From NCBI GenBank assembly GCA_031277715.1, contig JAITLW010000159.1, positions 1-38,358 of the forward strand: a DNA stretch of 38,358 nucleotides, written 5' to 3'. Positions within the stretch are counted from its first letter, which is position 1. Each line of letters starts with the position of its first letter. Positions 7,754 to 15,740 of this stretch are shown here, in pieces. Under the pieces are notes generated by a model. It had not been told where the DNA came from and searched no databases. It saw only the letters and a list, made by a program, of their open reading frames with translations. The translations under genes were made by a program, and so were the position numbers. The stretch is from Sphingobacterium sp. GTDB taxonomy: Bacteria > Bacteroidota > Bacteroidia > Sphingobacteriales > Sphingobacteriaceae.

Positions 7754-9484
7754 TTAACTCTTTAAGTACTCCAAATATGCTTGTGCATTTTCATCCTCTG
7801 GGTTATACTTAACGGCATTCTCCATATACTGTAAGGCTTTCTTATTATCTCCTTTCAAGATATGAAAAAAGCCAACATTTGTATAGCCATCTGCTAACTT
7901 TGTTTTCTCGTCATCGGTCAATGCTGTACCAGTAGCCTCTTTATCCTTCAATACCTTGATCAATTGATCGAAAGCAGGAACAAACAAACCTTTACATAAT
8001 TCGGGATGCTCTGTATCAACAACATCCAACTGCAGGTTTGCAAAACCGGTCATATACAACGCTTGCACAAGGTATTCATCATACACTTTTTGATCGTTCG
8101 ATTTTGCAATAATATCAAATGCTTTGATTGCATCATTTAATTCCTTCGTTGCATCTTCTTCCTTCTCTTTTTTAGCTGCTCCAGCACGGAAGTTAGCCAT
8201 TCCTAAGAAATAATTTGCCTCGTAATAGAAATCCGTACCAGTTTTCTGCGCAGGAATATTGAAAATAGCTGCGGCTACATCATATTTACCTTGTCCAAAT
8301 GCAACCATACCGGCCGAACCGATTTCTGGCATCATTTCAGGGTTCATCTCCAACGCTTTTTGCAAATTAGGAAGACCTTTAGCGACATTGCCCGCTTCGA
8401 TATTTGCCAAACCGGAGAAAAGATAATCGATATCGATCAAACGACTCTCTTCAGCGCCTGCGAACAATTTATCAAAATACTCGACACCTTTCGCGTAATC
8501 TTTATCTTGGTTGACTGCAATCAAACCTAAGTAACGGAATACTTTTGCATCAACTCCCGGTACATTAGCCAACTTCTGAGCAACAGTCTTCAATTCATCA
8601 TATTTCTGACCATATACTAAGAAATCCGCATAGCGTACGTTCGCCTCTGGTGACATATCACCCGTAACCTGTAAATACTTTTTGTAACTATCTACTGCTT
8701 TTGAAACCTGAGCTTCGTAAGCTGCTTTTTCTTCATCTGTATTATCTGGCATACGCTTCGCCATCTGCAATTGCGTTTCAGCGATCTCGCGGTACACCGG
8801 ACCATAGTTCGGGTATTCAGATGCGATATTGTTATATTGCTCTAATGCTTCGTCAAAAGCAAATGCACGACGTGTGATCAATGCTTGTTGCACTTTTGCT
8901 TTTACCAAGTTAGGATCCACATTCAATGCATCACGGTAACTAACATAAGCTTGACTATTATCTTTCAATCCTAAGAAAGCATCACCTAAAGCTACAGGAA
9001 CCATAGCGTCCTTCGCATTTTTAGCTTTTGCTTGTGTCAAATAATCTACTGCTTTTGCAAAATCAGGCTTAGGTGCATCGATATAAGCACGACCGATATA
9101 ATACAAAGGCAAATAATCTTTCTTTCCTAGAGAAGCAGTCGCTGTAGCAAATTTAGATTCTGCCGCAGAAGTATTGTTCTTCATCAAATCTACGATACCC
9201 AAACCCACACTATTCAATTGCTCTTTTGGCGCATTTGTCAAACCATTATTAAAAATGATTGCCGCAGAATCAGCCTTCTCGTTGATCAAATAAATCTGTC
9301 CAAGGTAAAAGTAGTTCTCGCCATCTTTAGCCTTCTTCTCGACCAAATTTTGCAAAATACCTTTAGCCTTATCGTACTGCTCTGCATCCATAGCTGCCTG
9401 AGCGTCCTTCAAACTTTGAGCACTTGCTGTACCAACCACAGCCCCAGCTAGTAATAAACTCAAAAATAATTTGCTTTTTGTCAT
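7754..9484 (-). CDS. Periplasmic tetratricopeptide-repeat protein
   Basis: This 576-residue secreted TPR protein has an N-terminal signal peptide (MTKSKLFLSLLLAGAVVGTASA, probable cleavage before QSLK). The rest is built of helical repeats with TPR spacing, for example the AMDAEQYDKAKGILQ, ENYFYLGQIYL and AEYGWL-like helices. The last and clearest repeat is near the C-terminus (GDNKKALQYMENAVKYNPEDENAQAYLEYL). TPR proteins are scaffolds for protein-protein contacts. It is the last gene of the exbB operon, 30 nt after the PstS-like gene, which suggests a partner in TonB-linked envelope processes. The specific role is unknown. There is no catalytic domain. Confidence 0.85.
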   Translation of the reverse strand: MTKSKLFLSLLLAGAVVGTASAQSLKDAQAAMDAEQYDKAKGILQNLVEKKAKDGENYFYLGQIYLINEKADSAAIIFNNGLTNAPKEQLNSVGLGIVDLMKNNTSAAESKFATATASLGKKDYLPLYYIGRAYIDAPKPDFAKAVDYLTQAKAKNAKDAMVPVALGDAFLGLKDNSQAYVSYRDALNVDPNLVKAKVQQALITRRAFAFDEALEQYNNIASEYPNYGPVYREIAETQLQMAKRMPDNTDEEKAAYEAQVSKAVDSYKKYLQVTGDMSPEANVRYADFLVYGQKYDELKTVAQKLANVPGVDAKVFRYLGLIAVNQDKDYAKGVEYFDKLFAGAEESRLIDIDYLFSGLANIEAGNVAKGLPNLQKALEMNPEMMPEIGSAGMVAFGQGKYDVAAAIFNIPAQKTGTDFYYEANYFLGMANFRAGAAKKEKEEDATKELNDAIKAFDIIAKSNDQKVYDEYLVQALYMTGFANLQLDVVDTEHPELCKGLFVPAFDQLIKVLKDKEATGTALTDDEKTKLADGYTNVGFFHILKGDNKKALQYMENAVKYNPEDENAQAYLEYLKS

Positions 9485-9514
9485 AATTCTATCTTGTATT
9501 CTTATAGTTGTTTA

Positions 9515-10423
9515 CTAATTTATTTTATCTCTAATTATTATCTCGCGACCTGGCATTGTATAAGGCAATAATCCCGACTTCAAAACAATACGCTGTCCTC
9601 TATCTCCGGTCATAAACGCTGAAAAGCCAATTCCCAATCCCAAATTAGGCTGGTAGTTCAGTACAAAAATCTCGCGCTTTAAAGGGTACTCCCCTGTCGC
9701 AAAACTTGTCTGAGAAGGCTTCACGTATTTCTTGACCCCATCTTTCTCACTAACTACGCTCAAGATACGAATTTTATCTTTTTCTGAAAAAGAACTTTCT
9801 AAAGATAAAAATTGATTGTAACTAATCAAGCCAACTTTTCCTCTTTTTTCTGCTACTTCCTTTAAAACAGCTTCAGCACCATCCTTTGCCTCGACAAAAG
9901 TGTTAGCCACCTTTTCTATCTTCCCCAGTTCTCTAAAGTAACGAAAGACACTCGAATTCAGATTGTCAAAAACCAAGGAATAATCCTTGACTTTATTTCC
10001 CTTCATCAGCTCTGGAATATCAGATACATTAACGCTCGTATCCGCATCCGCAATATTCCCTACCAAAATAATGCCATCATACGCGACGCCATAAATTCTA
10101 GGTGTAACAGATCTCGCCTTAAACCCTTTTTGCTCCTCCTCTGTCAGCTGCCTAGTCAAAACTGCAAACGCTACATCTCCATTCAAAAGACTATTAACCA
10201 CTTGTACTTCAGAATTGGCATGCTCCTCGATTTTAGCATTATAGTAAGAGCTTTCAAAAACTTCTTTCTGCTCCAAAAACAGAGGCAAGATCGTTTCGTC
10301 TACAGCAACCGGTAAAACTCCAGCCAAGATATCATCTTTCTTCTCCTTTTTAGTACTATTGGAACAGCCTGTAAAACCAAGAGCGACCACGCTGATCAAC
10401 ACAGAACAAAAAAACAGTTTCAT
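9515..10423 (-). CDS. PstS-like periplasmic substrate-binding lipoprotein
   Basis: This 302-residue protein has a lipoprotein signal (FTGC, Cys20 predicted as lipidated). The body resembles the PstS/PBP2-type fold: DETILPLFLEQKEVFES, the VQVVNSLLNGDVAFAVLTRQLTEEE block, DNLNSSVFRYF, and GLISYNQ and FVLNYQPNLGLGIGFSAFM near the C-terminus. Phosphate-type binding proteins usually accompany PstCAB, but no ABC permease or ATPase is nearby. It sits between the small membrane-protein gene after tonB and the TPR gene. Ligand unknown; a role in sensing or in TonB-system assembly is inference. The substrate-binding-fold assignment is fairly secure; phosphate specificity is not. Confidence 0.75.
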   Translation of the reverse strand: MKLFFCSVLISVVALGFTGCSNSTKKEKKDDILAGVLPVAVDETILPLFLEQKEVFESSYYNAKIEEHANSEVQVVNSLLNGDVAFAVLTRQLTEEEQKGFKARSVTPRIYGVAYDGIILVGNIADADTSVNVSDIPELMKGNKVKDYSLVFDNLNSSVFRYFRELGKIEKVANTFVEAKDGAEAVLKEVAEKRGKVGLISYNQFLSLESSFSEKDKIRILSVVSEKDGVKKYVKPSQTSFATGEYPLKREIFVLNYQPNLGLGIGFSAFMTGDRGQRIVLKSGLLPYTMPGREIIIRDKIN

Positions 10424-10472
10424 ACTCAGTAAGATTTAAAGATTAATAGAAGGATTAATCGTACATGATTTT

Positions 10473-10715
10473 TTAACGTAAAAAATTATTCTGCCAAAGT
10501 CTTGCAAATCGCATAAACGAGTACACAATCAGCAATCCTCCAAACATATTCTTATACGTTTTGTCAATTTCTAGAGGAAACGATTTCCAAAAGATAATCA
10601 ATAGACCCAAAATGAAATAGAAAAGAAACATACATAGGCCTAAAATGGACAGAAATCGCTGTGTCGGCGATTTCTGTCTAAATTTATTGTTTCTTGAGTT
10701 GTTATTCACACTCAT
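10473..10715 (-). CDS. Small two-helix membrane protein of the exb-tonB operon
   Basis: This 80-residue protein starts MSVNNNSRNNKFRQKSPTQRF. It has a polar basic N-terminus and two hydrophobic segments (about residues 19-41 and 58-71, around LGLCMFLFYFILGLLIIFW and FGGLLIVYSFM). The frame is open for 27 more codons inside tonB, but I chose the ATG at 10715 because it overlaps the tonB stop codon in a TAATG arrangement, a classic coupling signal. I do not recognise a named family. Its fixed place between tonB and the PstS-like gene suggests an accessory role in this system. Confidence 0.75.
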   Translation of the reverse strand: MSVNNNSRNNKFRQKSPTQRFLSILGLCMFLFYFILGLLIIFWKSFPLEIDKTYKNMFGGLLIVYSFMRFARLWQNNFLR

Positions 10716-11596
10716 TACATATTTGTTAAGTCCAAACGAATAGGCAAAGTATAAGCAACACGTACTGGACGTCCGTTCTGAATACCTGGGCTCCATTTCT
10801 TCGCTTTCTTCAACAAGTTGACAGCAGCTTGTCCTGTACCGTAAGAAAGGTCACGAACAACTTTTATATCTGTCAAAGAACCATCTTTCTCTACAACAAA
10901 CGATACCTGAACAGTTCCTTTTACACCTGCATCGATAGCGCCTGATGGATATTGGTAGTTATCACCAATCCATTTACGGAAAGCGGCCATACCACCTGGA
11001 GGATCAGGTTGAATCTCCACGGATTCGAAGATTTCCTCTCCGGAACCAGTTCCTCCTTCTACACCTTTAGTACTACCTGTTGCTGATCCAGCAACATCTT
11101 TTGTACCCCATTTACCTTCAGTTGTGATACTACCACCCTTCATACCTTTCATCGCAACAGGACCGATAAGTTTTTTCTTATCCGTAGCCTCTTCGACAGT
11201 AGCTACTTCCTGCTCTACCGCCTTTTCCTTAGGAACAGGCTTAATCTCAGGTAAAGCAACTACATCTAGCGCAGGTTTTGATTCAGCAATCTTAGGTGCT
11301 TCTTCTTGTACAGGTGGCTTCTCCTCTTCTTCAGGAAGCTTCTCCGCCAAATCCTCTAAAGTAACTTCTTCTGTAAAAGCGATCTCCTCTTTCGGAGCTT
11401 CTTTTCCTGAAAAAAGCTTTAGATTAAGTGCCGAAGGAACACTGAAAACCGCAACAACAGCCGTTACAATAAGTAAGGCGGTGTTGGTTGCTTTCGGTCC
11501 CAACTTACGAAGCTCGTACGCTCCATAAGACTTGTTCCTGTTTTCGAAGACAACATCAAGCCACTCTTTCTTAAATATATTTAATTTTCCAAACAT
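10715..11596 (-). CDS. tonB: Energy transducer TonB
   Basis: TonB passes proton-motive force from ExbB/ExbD to outer-membrane receptors. The 293-residue protein has the Bacteroidota-type N-terminus with ENRNKSYGAYELR (about 18-30) and a single transmembrane helix near 37-55. A long Pro/Glu/Lys-rich periplasm-spanning region (about 64-135) and a Gly/Ser/Thr-rich linker follow. The C-terminal TonB domain (about 190-293) includes AGVKGTVQVSFVVEKDGSLTDIKVVRD-type strands and the closing RVAYTLPIRLDL strand. It follows the second exbD by 34 nt. Start: ATG at 11596. Confidence 0.95.
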   Translation of the reverse strand: MFGKLNIFKKEWLDVVFENRNKSYGAYELRKLGPKATNTALLIVTAVVAVFSVPSALNLKLFSGKEAPKEEIAFTEEVTLEDLAEKLPEEEEKPPVQEEAPKIAESKPALDVVALPEIKPVPKEKAVEQEVATVEEATDKKKLIGPVAMKGMKGGSITTEGKWGTKDVAGSATGSTKGVEGGTGSGEEIFESVEIQPDPPGGMAAFRKWIGDNYQYPSGAIDAGVKGTVQVSFVVEKDGSLTDIKVVRDLSYGTGQAAVNLLKKAKKWSPGIQNGRPVRVAYTLPIRLDLTNM

Positions 11597-11630
11597 ATTA
11601 TTTCTGTTTTATGATAACTGCACACAATGA

Positions 11631-12188
11631 TTAATCATTGTACAGATTATCCTTTTTCAATAGCTCAATTTCTTCGGCCATGATACGGTTAGATATCATA
11701 TAACGCTTAACATCTACGATTTTCATCTCGTCTAGCGCATCAACGATATTTCTAGTTACCGATTTTTCACTCGGGCGTATCACTACGATCATGTCTTTGC
11801 CTCCTGCCTGTTGAGGAACTAACTTTTGCATCTTCAGAAGTACAGCACGTAGGCCGTCCTTACTGTAATCGATTACAGCTGGTTCTTGGATAGGCTTTTT
11901 AACATCACCTTGATACCAAATAAGCTTGTCGTCAGAACCCAACACCAAAGTCACACTACGATGCTCATCCACATCAACATCAGTTTGTTTATCTGTCTCG
12001 ACGTTTTTATCAGGCATAGCGACATCCATCGCTTGAGGCTTATTCAAGGAAGTGGTCAACATAAAGAACGTGATCAATAAGAACGCCAAGTCAACCATGG
12101 CTGTAAGATCGACCTTACCCCCAGATTTTTTTGACCTTACCTTTCCGCCTTTACCGCCCTTACCAGAGTCTTGATTTAATTCTGCCAT
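11631..12188 (-). CDS. exbD: ExbD/TolR family biopolymer transport protein (second copy)
   Basis: A 185-residue ExbD/TolR-type subunit of the TonB motor. It has a basic Gly/Lys-rich cytoplasmic N-terminus and one transmembrane helix (about 29-46) that carries the proton-channel Asp33 in VDLTAMVDLAFLLIT. The rest is a periplasmic domain ending VKRYMISNRIMAEEIELLKKDN. It lies 15 nt downstream of the other exbD. The two paralogues differ in length and in the periplasmic domain, so they may form hetero-oligomers or serve different states of the complex; this is inference. Confidence 0.93.
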   Translation of the reverse strand: MAELNQDSGKGGKGGKVRSKKSGGKVDLTAMVDLAFLLITFFMLTTSLNKPQAMDVAMPDKNVETDKQTDVDVDEHRSVTLVLGSDDKLIWYQGDVKKPIQEPAVIDYSKDGLRAVLLKMQKLVPQQAGGKDMIVVIRPSEKSVTRNIVDALDEMKIVDVKRYMISNRIMAEEIELLKKDNLYND

Positions 12189-12203
12189 TTGCTTCTATTC
12201 TAA

Positions 12204-12860
12204 TTAATCAGCTTTAAGACCAGTTACGAAACTGAACTTGTTTTGCTTCTGATTACGTAATGTTTCAATTATTAAATTCAAACTAGGAAACTTCTCATTG
12301 GCATCTGCCTTGATTGCTACCGTCATTAGCTCGATATCATCTGGATCAGTACCATCTGCGGCAGCTTTATCTCTCAATATCTTTGCTGATGCTAACCTAG
12401 CCTGCTTTACCCATGAAGACAATTCATTTGATGCGTTTGATGTCGAATCTACAGGAATTCCCTTTTGCTTATCTTCTGTTCTATCGCCTGCTTCAGCTGC
12501 CAACAATGTTTTCATTGTTTTCATTGACACTCCAAAGTCTTCCATCGCTTTGAATTTACCATATTCTTCTGGCGTAAATTCAATGCCATACAATGCACCC
12601 ATTTGCTGTAAAGCTTGTACGCGTACATTTTGGTCTGACATATGAAAGAAGACTTTTCCTTCATTACCGACAGTAATCATCGCTACGTTTCCATCAGGCA
12701 ATTTTGCTTCTGAATAAGAATGTGGCGCGTCAACTATCAGTGACTCTTGTTGTCTTGCGGTTGCTGTAAGAACGAAGAACGTAAGAAGCAAGAAAGATAC
12801 GTCACACATCGCTGTCATGTCGATCGATGTACTGGCTCTTTTTACTTTTGCTTTACCCAT
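12204..12860 (-). CDS. exbD: ExbD/TolR family biopolymer transport protein (first copy, long)
   Basis: A 218-residue ExbD family protein with the transmembrane helix at about 16-35. Asp20 in SIDMTAMCDVSFLLLTFFVL is the conserved proton-channel acid. The periplasmic domain is longer than in the neighbouring exbD, with an inserted helical segment (about 70-150, rich in Ala/Lys/Glu) before the usual VAIKADANEKFPSLNLIIETLRNQ end. It follows exbB after a 97-nt gap, the longest in this operon. Confidence 0.93.
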   Translation of the reverse strand: MGKAKVKRASTSIDMTAMCDVSFLLLTFFVLTATARQQESLIVDAPHSYSEAKLPDGNVAMITVGNEGKVFFHMSDQNVRVQALQQMGALYGIEFTPEEYGKFKAMEDFGVSMKTMKTLLAAEAGDRTEDKQKGIPVDSTSNASNELSSWVKQARLASAKILRDKAAADGTDPDDIELMTVAIKADANEKFPSLNLIIETLRNQKQNKFSFVTGLKAD

Positions 12861-12957
12861 TTCTTTAATCTTTTTTAATTAACAACTCTTCTTTTTCTTA
12901 ATGATGCTTGTACATTTCAGTTTCCATAAAAAAAACTAAAATTTATTTTTAAGCATC

Positions 12958-13788
12958 TTACTTGTGGTTAGCCGCGTACGTTTGTACGATAGAGAAACCA
13001 GCCTCGTCGATAGAGTAAGTTAATTTGTCGATTTTTGCAGTCAAGATGTTGTACATTACAATAGCAAATGTAGATGTAGCAATACCTGTTGCTGTATTGA
13101 TAAGGGCCTCAGAAATACCGTTTGCTAATTTAGCTGAATCTGGAGCACCACCTGTTGCCAATGCCGAGAAGGCCTTGATCATACCTGTTACTGTTCCTAA
13201 TAGACCTGTCAACGTACCGATAGAAACCAAAGTAGCCAATACGTTTAAGTTTTTCTCTAACATAGGCATCTCTAATGCTGTAGTCTCTTCGATTTCTTTT
13301 TGGATAGCTAATGCTGATTTTTCTGCATCTAATCCTGGGTTAGCTTCAACATCTTTGTATTTCAACAAACCTGCTTTGATTACGTTAGCAACAGAACCTT
13401 TTTGTTTGTCACACTCAGCGATAGCTGTATCAATACTACCAGTTTTTAATAATGATTGTACTTTTCTTACGAAGTTACCTACATTACCTGTACCTGAAGC
13501 TTTTCCGATAACGATAAAACGCTCGATAGCGAATACCCATACCATCAAGAATAGACCGATTAAGATAGGAACGACTACCCCTGCGTGATAAACCATACCA
13601 CCGTAGTTACCTGGAAGAGGTTGGTTTTCAGGATTATTATCGATAAAGTTAGAAGGGTTACCCATCACATATTTCCAAATCAAATAACCAATGATAAAAC
13701 AAATAACGATAGATAAGCTCGCAAATAAGTTACCTGAATTGCCACTCTCTTGTTTTGCTGGGCTAGTAGTTTTTGGTGCGTTTGCCAT
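12958..13788 (-). CDS. exbB: MotA/TolQ/ExbB proton channel family protein
   Basis: First gene of the TonB-energising operon. This 276-residue ExbB-type protein has an added N-terminal hydrophobic helix (about 22-45), a helix near 70-90 (VPILIGLFLMVWVFAIERF), a cytoplasmic helical region, and the two channel-lining helices near 165-190 (LATLVSIGTLTGLLGTVTGMI) and 222-245 (INTATGIATSTFAIVMYNIL). The conserved Thr/Gly-rich GLLGTVTGM and TATGIATS motifs are those that face the ExbD aspartate. Four predicted helices instead of the three of E. coli ExbB is common in this phylum. A candidate promoter and inverted repeat lie upstream at 13866-13913. Confidence 0.94.
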   Translation of the reverse strand: MANAPKTTSPAKQESGNSGNLFASLSIVICFIIGYLIWKYVMGNPSNFIDNNPENQPLPGNYGGMVYHAGVVVPILIGLFLMVWVFAIERFIVIGKASGTGNVGNFVRKVQSLLKTGSIDTAIAECDKQKGSVANVIKAGLLKYKDVEANPGLDAEKSALAIQKEIEETTALEMPMLEKNLNVLATLVSIGTLTGLLGTVTGMIKAFSALATGGAPDSAKLANGISEALINTATGIATSTFAIVMYNILTAKIDKLTYSIDEAGFSIVQTYAANHK

Positions 13789-13865
13789 TTTTACTAAATT
13801 TTAGATTTTTACTGTTGTTTAATTATTTATGTTTAATTCAATTTAATGCAATACTTTTTACATCA

Positions 13866-13883
13866 TTTTGACGTCTGTCAAAA
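13866..13883. promoter_or_regulatory. Inverted repeat abutting the exbB promoter (candidate operator)
   Basis: TTTTGAC (13866-13872), GTCT spacer, GTCAAAA (13877-13883): perfect 7-bp arms with a 4-nt spacer. It lies immediately downstream of the candidate -7 box (13884-13891) and would cover the transcription start. A regulator binding here would be placed to block initiation. The repeat is seen directly; the operator role is inference. Confidence 0.5.
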
Positions 13884-13913
13884 CAAATATACTATTTTGT
13901 TACAAAAGTCAAA
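13884..13913 (-). promoter_or_regulatory. Candidate promoter of the exbB-exbD-exbD-tonB operon
   Basis: Minus strand 13891-13884 reads TATATTTG, an exact match to the Bacteroidota -7 consensus TAnnTTTG. Minus strand 13913-13910 reads TTTG, the -33 element, with 18 nt between them. The predicted start near 13877 gives an exbB leader of roughly 90 nt. This is the best promoter match in the window on the minus strand. Confidence 0.6.
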
Positions 13914-14191
13914 TTTTTTAGCATTTAATTTTATACTCTTTATAAAATGTGCTTGACAGATGAGCATCAGCGGCAATCATATCCTCAATACACACATAAA
14001 TTAAATGTTTCCATCTTGTGAATATTATGCAATAAAAACTATTTTTTTTTTGATATGCAAATTAATAAATAGTTAACTCACAAAAATAAGTAAGCTATCA
14101 CTTACTTTGTTTGTTACAACATATTTGCAGGTTACTGCACTTTAAGCCTCTAATCTCCTTGTACTAACGCATTTATAAAGCAAAAATTGCC

Positions 14192-14539
14192 TTAACCACC
14201 AACTTGTTTCACACTATACCCCGCGGTCGTTAAAATTTCAAAAACTTTCTGCTTAAAATCCCCTTGTATCAAAATCTCTCCGTCTTTTGCTGTTCCCCCC
14301 ACGCCGCATTTCTGCTTTAACAATTTAGCCAGATCCTGAAAATCGGAATCTTTCCCTATAAATCCCTCAACCACTGTTACAACTTTGCCTTTCCTAGATT
14401 TGCGGTCTAAAAGAACTTTCAATTTCTGCTTCTCTTTCGGCAGTGTCTCTATTTCCGTCTCTAATTCTTCATCGTAGGAAAACGAGCTATCAGTCGAGTA
14501 AACGATACCTTCGTAACGTTGCTTTTTTTGTTTCGCCAT
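14192..14539 (-). CDS. SUI1/eIF1-family translation initiation factor-like protein (YciH type)
   Basis: A 115-residue protein with a flexible charged N-terminus and a C-terminal eIF1/SUI1 fold: KLKVLLDRKSRKGKVVTVVEGFIGKDSDFQDLAKLLKQKCGVGGTAKDGEILIQGD. The GKVVTVVEGF strand, the KKCGVGGT-like loop (here KQKCGVGGTAKDG) and the closing IQGD segment are the family hallmarks. Bacterial YciH-type proteins are thought to affect start-site fidelity. It lies on the same strand downstream of the lipid kinase gene, with a nonamer repeat element between them. Start ATG at 14539. Confidence 0.9.
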   Translation of the reverse strand: MAKQKKQRYEGIVYSTDSSFSYDEELETEIETLPKEKQKLKVLLDRKSRKGKVVTVVEGFIGKDSDFQDLAKLLKQKCGVGGTAKDGEILIQGDFKQKVFEILTTAGYSVKQVGG

Positions 14540-14549
14540 TTTTATTTAA

Positions 14550-14630
14550 AAGTTACAGAAGTTATAAAAGTGATGTAAGTGATGGAGGAGTCTTTCATAA
14601 CCATCACAACCTTTGTCACCGTTATAACTT
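14550..14630. repeat. Inverted array of 9-bp repeats (copy B) between the lipid kinase and SUI1 genes
   Basis: Four consecutive 9-mers run from 14550 to 14585 (units AAGTTACAG, then AAGTTATAA, AAGTGATGT and AAGTGATGG in order). A 9-nt spacer follows (14586-14594). Four more 9-mers on the opposite strand run from 14630 back to 14595, beginning AAGTTATAA at 14630-14622. Spacing is exactly 9 throughout. Architecture, unit sequence and spacer (both contain TCTTTC) match copy A at 811-890. Both sit 10-20 nt upstream of a minus-strand gene start. Confidence 0.8.
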
Positions 14631-14735
14631 TATTTTAGTATTAAGTAGTTCGTATTGAGATTACGTTATAGCTTCATTAAAGCATAAGGTTATACCTATG
14701 TTACTTTATCACTTCTGAACCTATATCAGGTTGCA

Positions 14736-15614
14736 TTAACATATTATCTTCAATGAACTTGGTTTTACCTCTATTTTAAGATTTCCGGTTAAGGCCAATG
14801 GCTCGCCATCGACATGCACAGGACCGGTATCATCCCGCTCGATCAATATATTGCGCCCCGGAATAATCTCAACATACTCGGACTGATCTGCAGATCGATT
14901 AAAAAGATGATACACCATCATCGGCAGTATATACAAGGGGAATTTATGCACGATACACACATCCAACACGCCGTCACTTACAGATGCATTAGGTGCTATG
15001 TAAGCGTTATTACCGTATTGTGGCGAATTGGCAACAGATATCATAAATGCCTCCCGCTCATACTTCTTACCATCTATGGTTAAGGTATAATGACAGGGCT
15101 TGTATTTCCCTAAGACATTGATCACAGACCTTAAATAACCGATAGGCCCCCGGATAGAGTCATTTGCAAATCGGTCACTCACTGACGCATCAAAACCCAA
15201 ACCCGCAATATTGAAGAAAGGCTTGTCATTGATGGTTCCACAATCTACGTCAACCGTTTCAAACCGATTTAAACGACGAATAGCGGCTGTCTCATTCATA
15301 GGGATCCCTAAATAGAGCGCTAGACCATTACCCGATCCTTCGGGAATAATCCCCAAAGGAACTCCCGACCCTATCAGTGCCGCCCCCAACTCGTTGATGG
15401 TACCGTCTCCCCCTACAGCTATAACCGCATCGTATTTTTCTTCAATAGCTTTCTTACCCAGTTCATAGGCGTGATTAGGCTTGGTTGTCTGCTGAAAAGT
15501 AGGATTAAACTTCTTTAAATCAAGAACTTCCAAAACCTTCTTATTGAAAGCCGTTTTCTTCTTTCCTCCCGAAATGGGGTTTATCACAAAAAGTATCTTT
15601 TTTTGATCTTCCAT
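14736..15614 (-). CDS. YegS/DgkA-like diacylglycerol (lipid) kinase family protein
   Basis: A 292-residue soluble lipid kinase of the diacylglycerol kinase catalytic family, which phosphorylates lipids such as diacylglycerol using ATP. The nucleotide-binding motif GGDGT is at residues 68-72 (AVGGDGTINELGAAL). It is preceded by the ILFVINPISGGKKK N-terminal strand-loop and followed by LGIIPEGSGNGLA and FNIAGLGFDA, all typical of the YegS/BmrU group. The C-terminal beta-rich domain ends IEVKPSSLKIIC. Substrate cannot be told from sequence. It is divergent from metK, with about 300 bp of shared upstream DNA. Confidence 0.92.
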   Translation of the reverse strand: MEDQKKILFVINPISGGKKKTAFNKKVLEVLDLKKFNPTFQQTTKPNHAYELGKKAIEEKYDAVIAVGGDGTINELGAALIGSGVPLGIIPEGSGNGLALYLGIPMNETAAIRRLNRFETVDVDCGTINDKPFFNIAGLGFDASVSDRFANDSIRGPIGYLRSVINVLGKYKPCHYTLTIDGKKYEREAFMISVANSPQYGNNAYIAPNASVSDGVLDVCIVHKFPLYILPMMVYHLFNRSADQSEYVEIIPGRNILIERDDTGPVHVDGEPLALTGNLKIEVKPSSLKIIC

Positions 15615-15695
15615 AAATGCATACTGTCACGCTTGTAAAGATAAGAATACATTGCAATTAATAACCGTTCAAATTTTGGAATAACTAAAATTAGC

Positions 15696-15726
15696 TTTTA
15701 ATAGTTATAAAAGAGTTGTAGCTTTG
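15696..15726 (+). promoter_or_regulatory. Candidate metK promoter
   Basis: TAGCTTTG at 15719-15726 fully matches TAnnTTTG. A TTTT block 19 nt upstream (15696-15699) is a weak -33 match. Initiation would be expected near 15733, about 8 nt before the first conserved base of the SAM-II-like aptamer. That agreement supports both calls. Confidence 0.55.
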
Positions 15727-15740
15727 TGGCGTCAAAAAAA

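Larger units (their letters stand above)
13789..14191. other. 403-bp intergenic region upstream of exbB
   Basis: No credible gene is present. The left part (13800-13920) holds the candidate exbB promoter and the adjoining inverted repeat. The remainder (13921-14191) is AT-rich, with a T10 run near 14042-14051, and has no clear hairpin terminator for the SUI1 gene that ends at 14192. A TTGACAG string at about 13954 echoes, in the opposite sense, the CTGTCAA of the promoter repeat. Confidence 0.6.

Noticed and set aside
10473..10796. Longer 107-residue version of the small membrane protein
   Set aside because: The additional 27 codons lie inside tonB in another frame. The TAATG overlap start at 10715 is far more plausible.
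12903..12957. GATGCTT / AAGCATC inverted repeat between exbB and exbD
   Set aside because: Only 7 bp with a 41-nt AT-rich loop, so it is too weak to call an attenuator, although the 97-nt gap is the longest in that operon.
13025..13588. Plus-strand open frame of 187 codons opposite exbB
   Set aside because: The complementary frame encodes the conserved ExbB helices. The antisense product only mirrors its Ala/Val/Thr codons.
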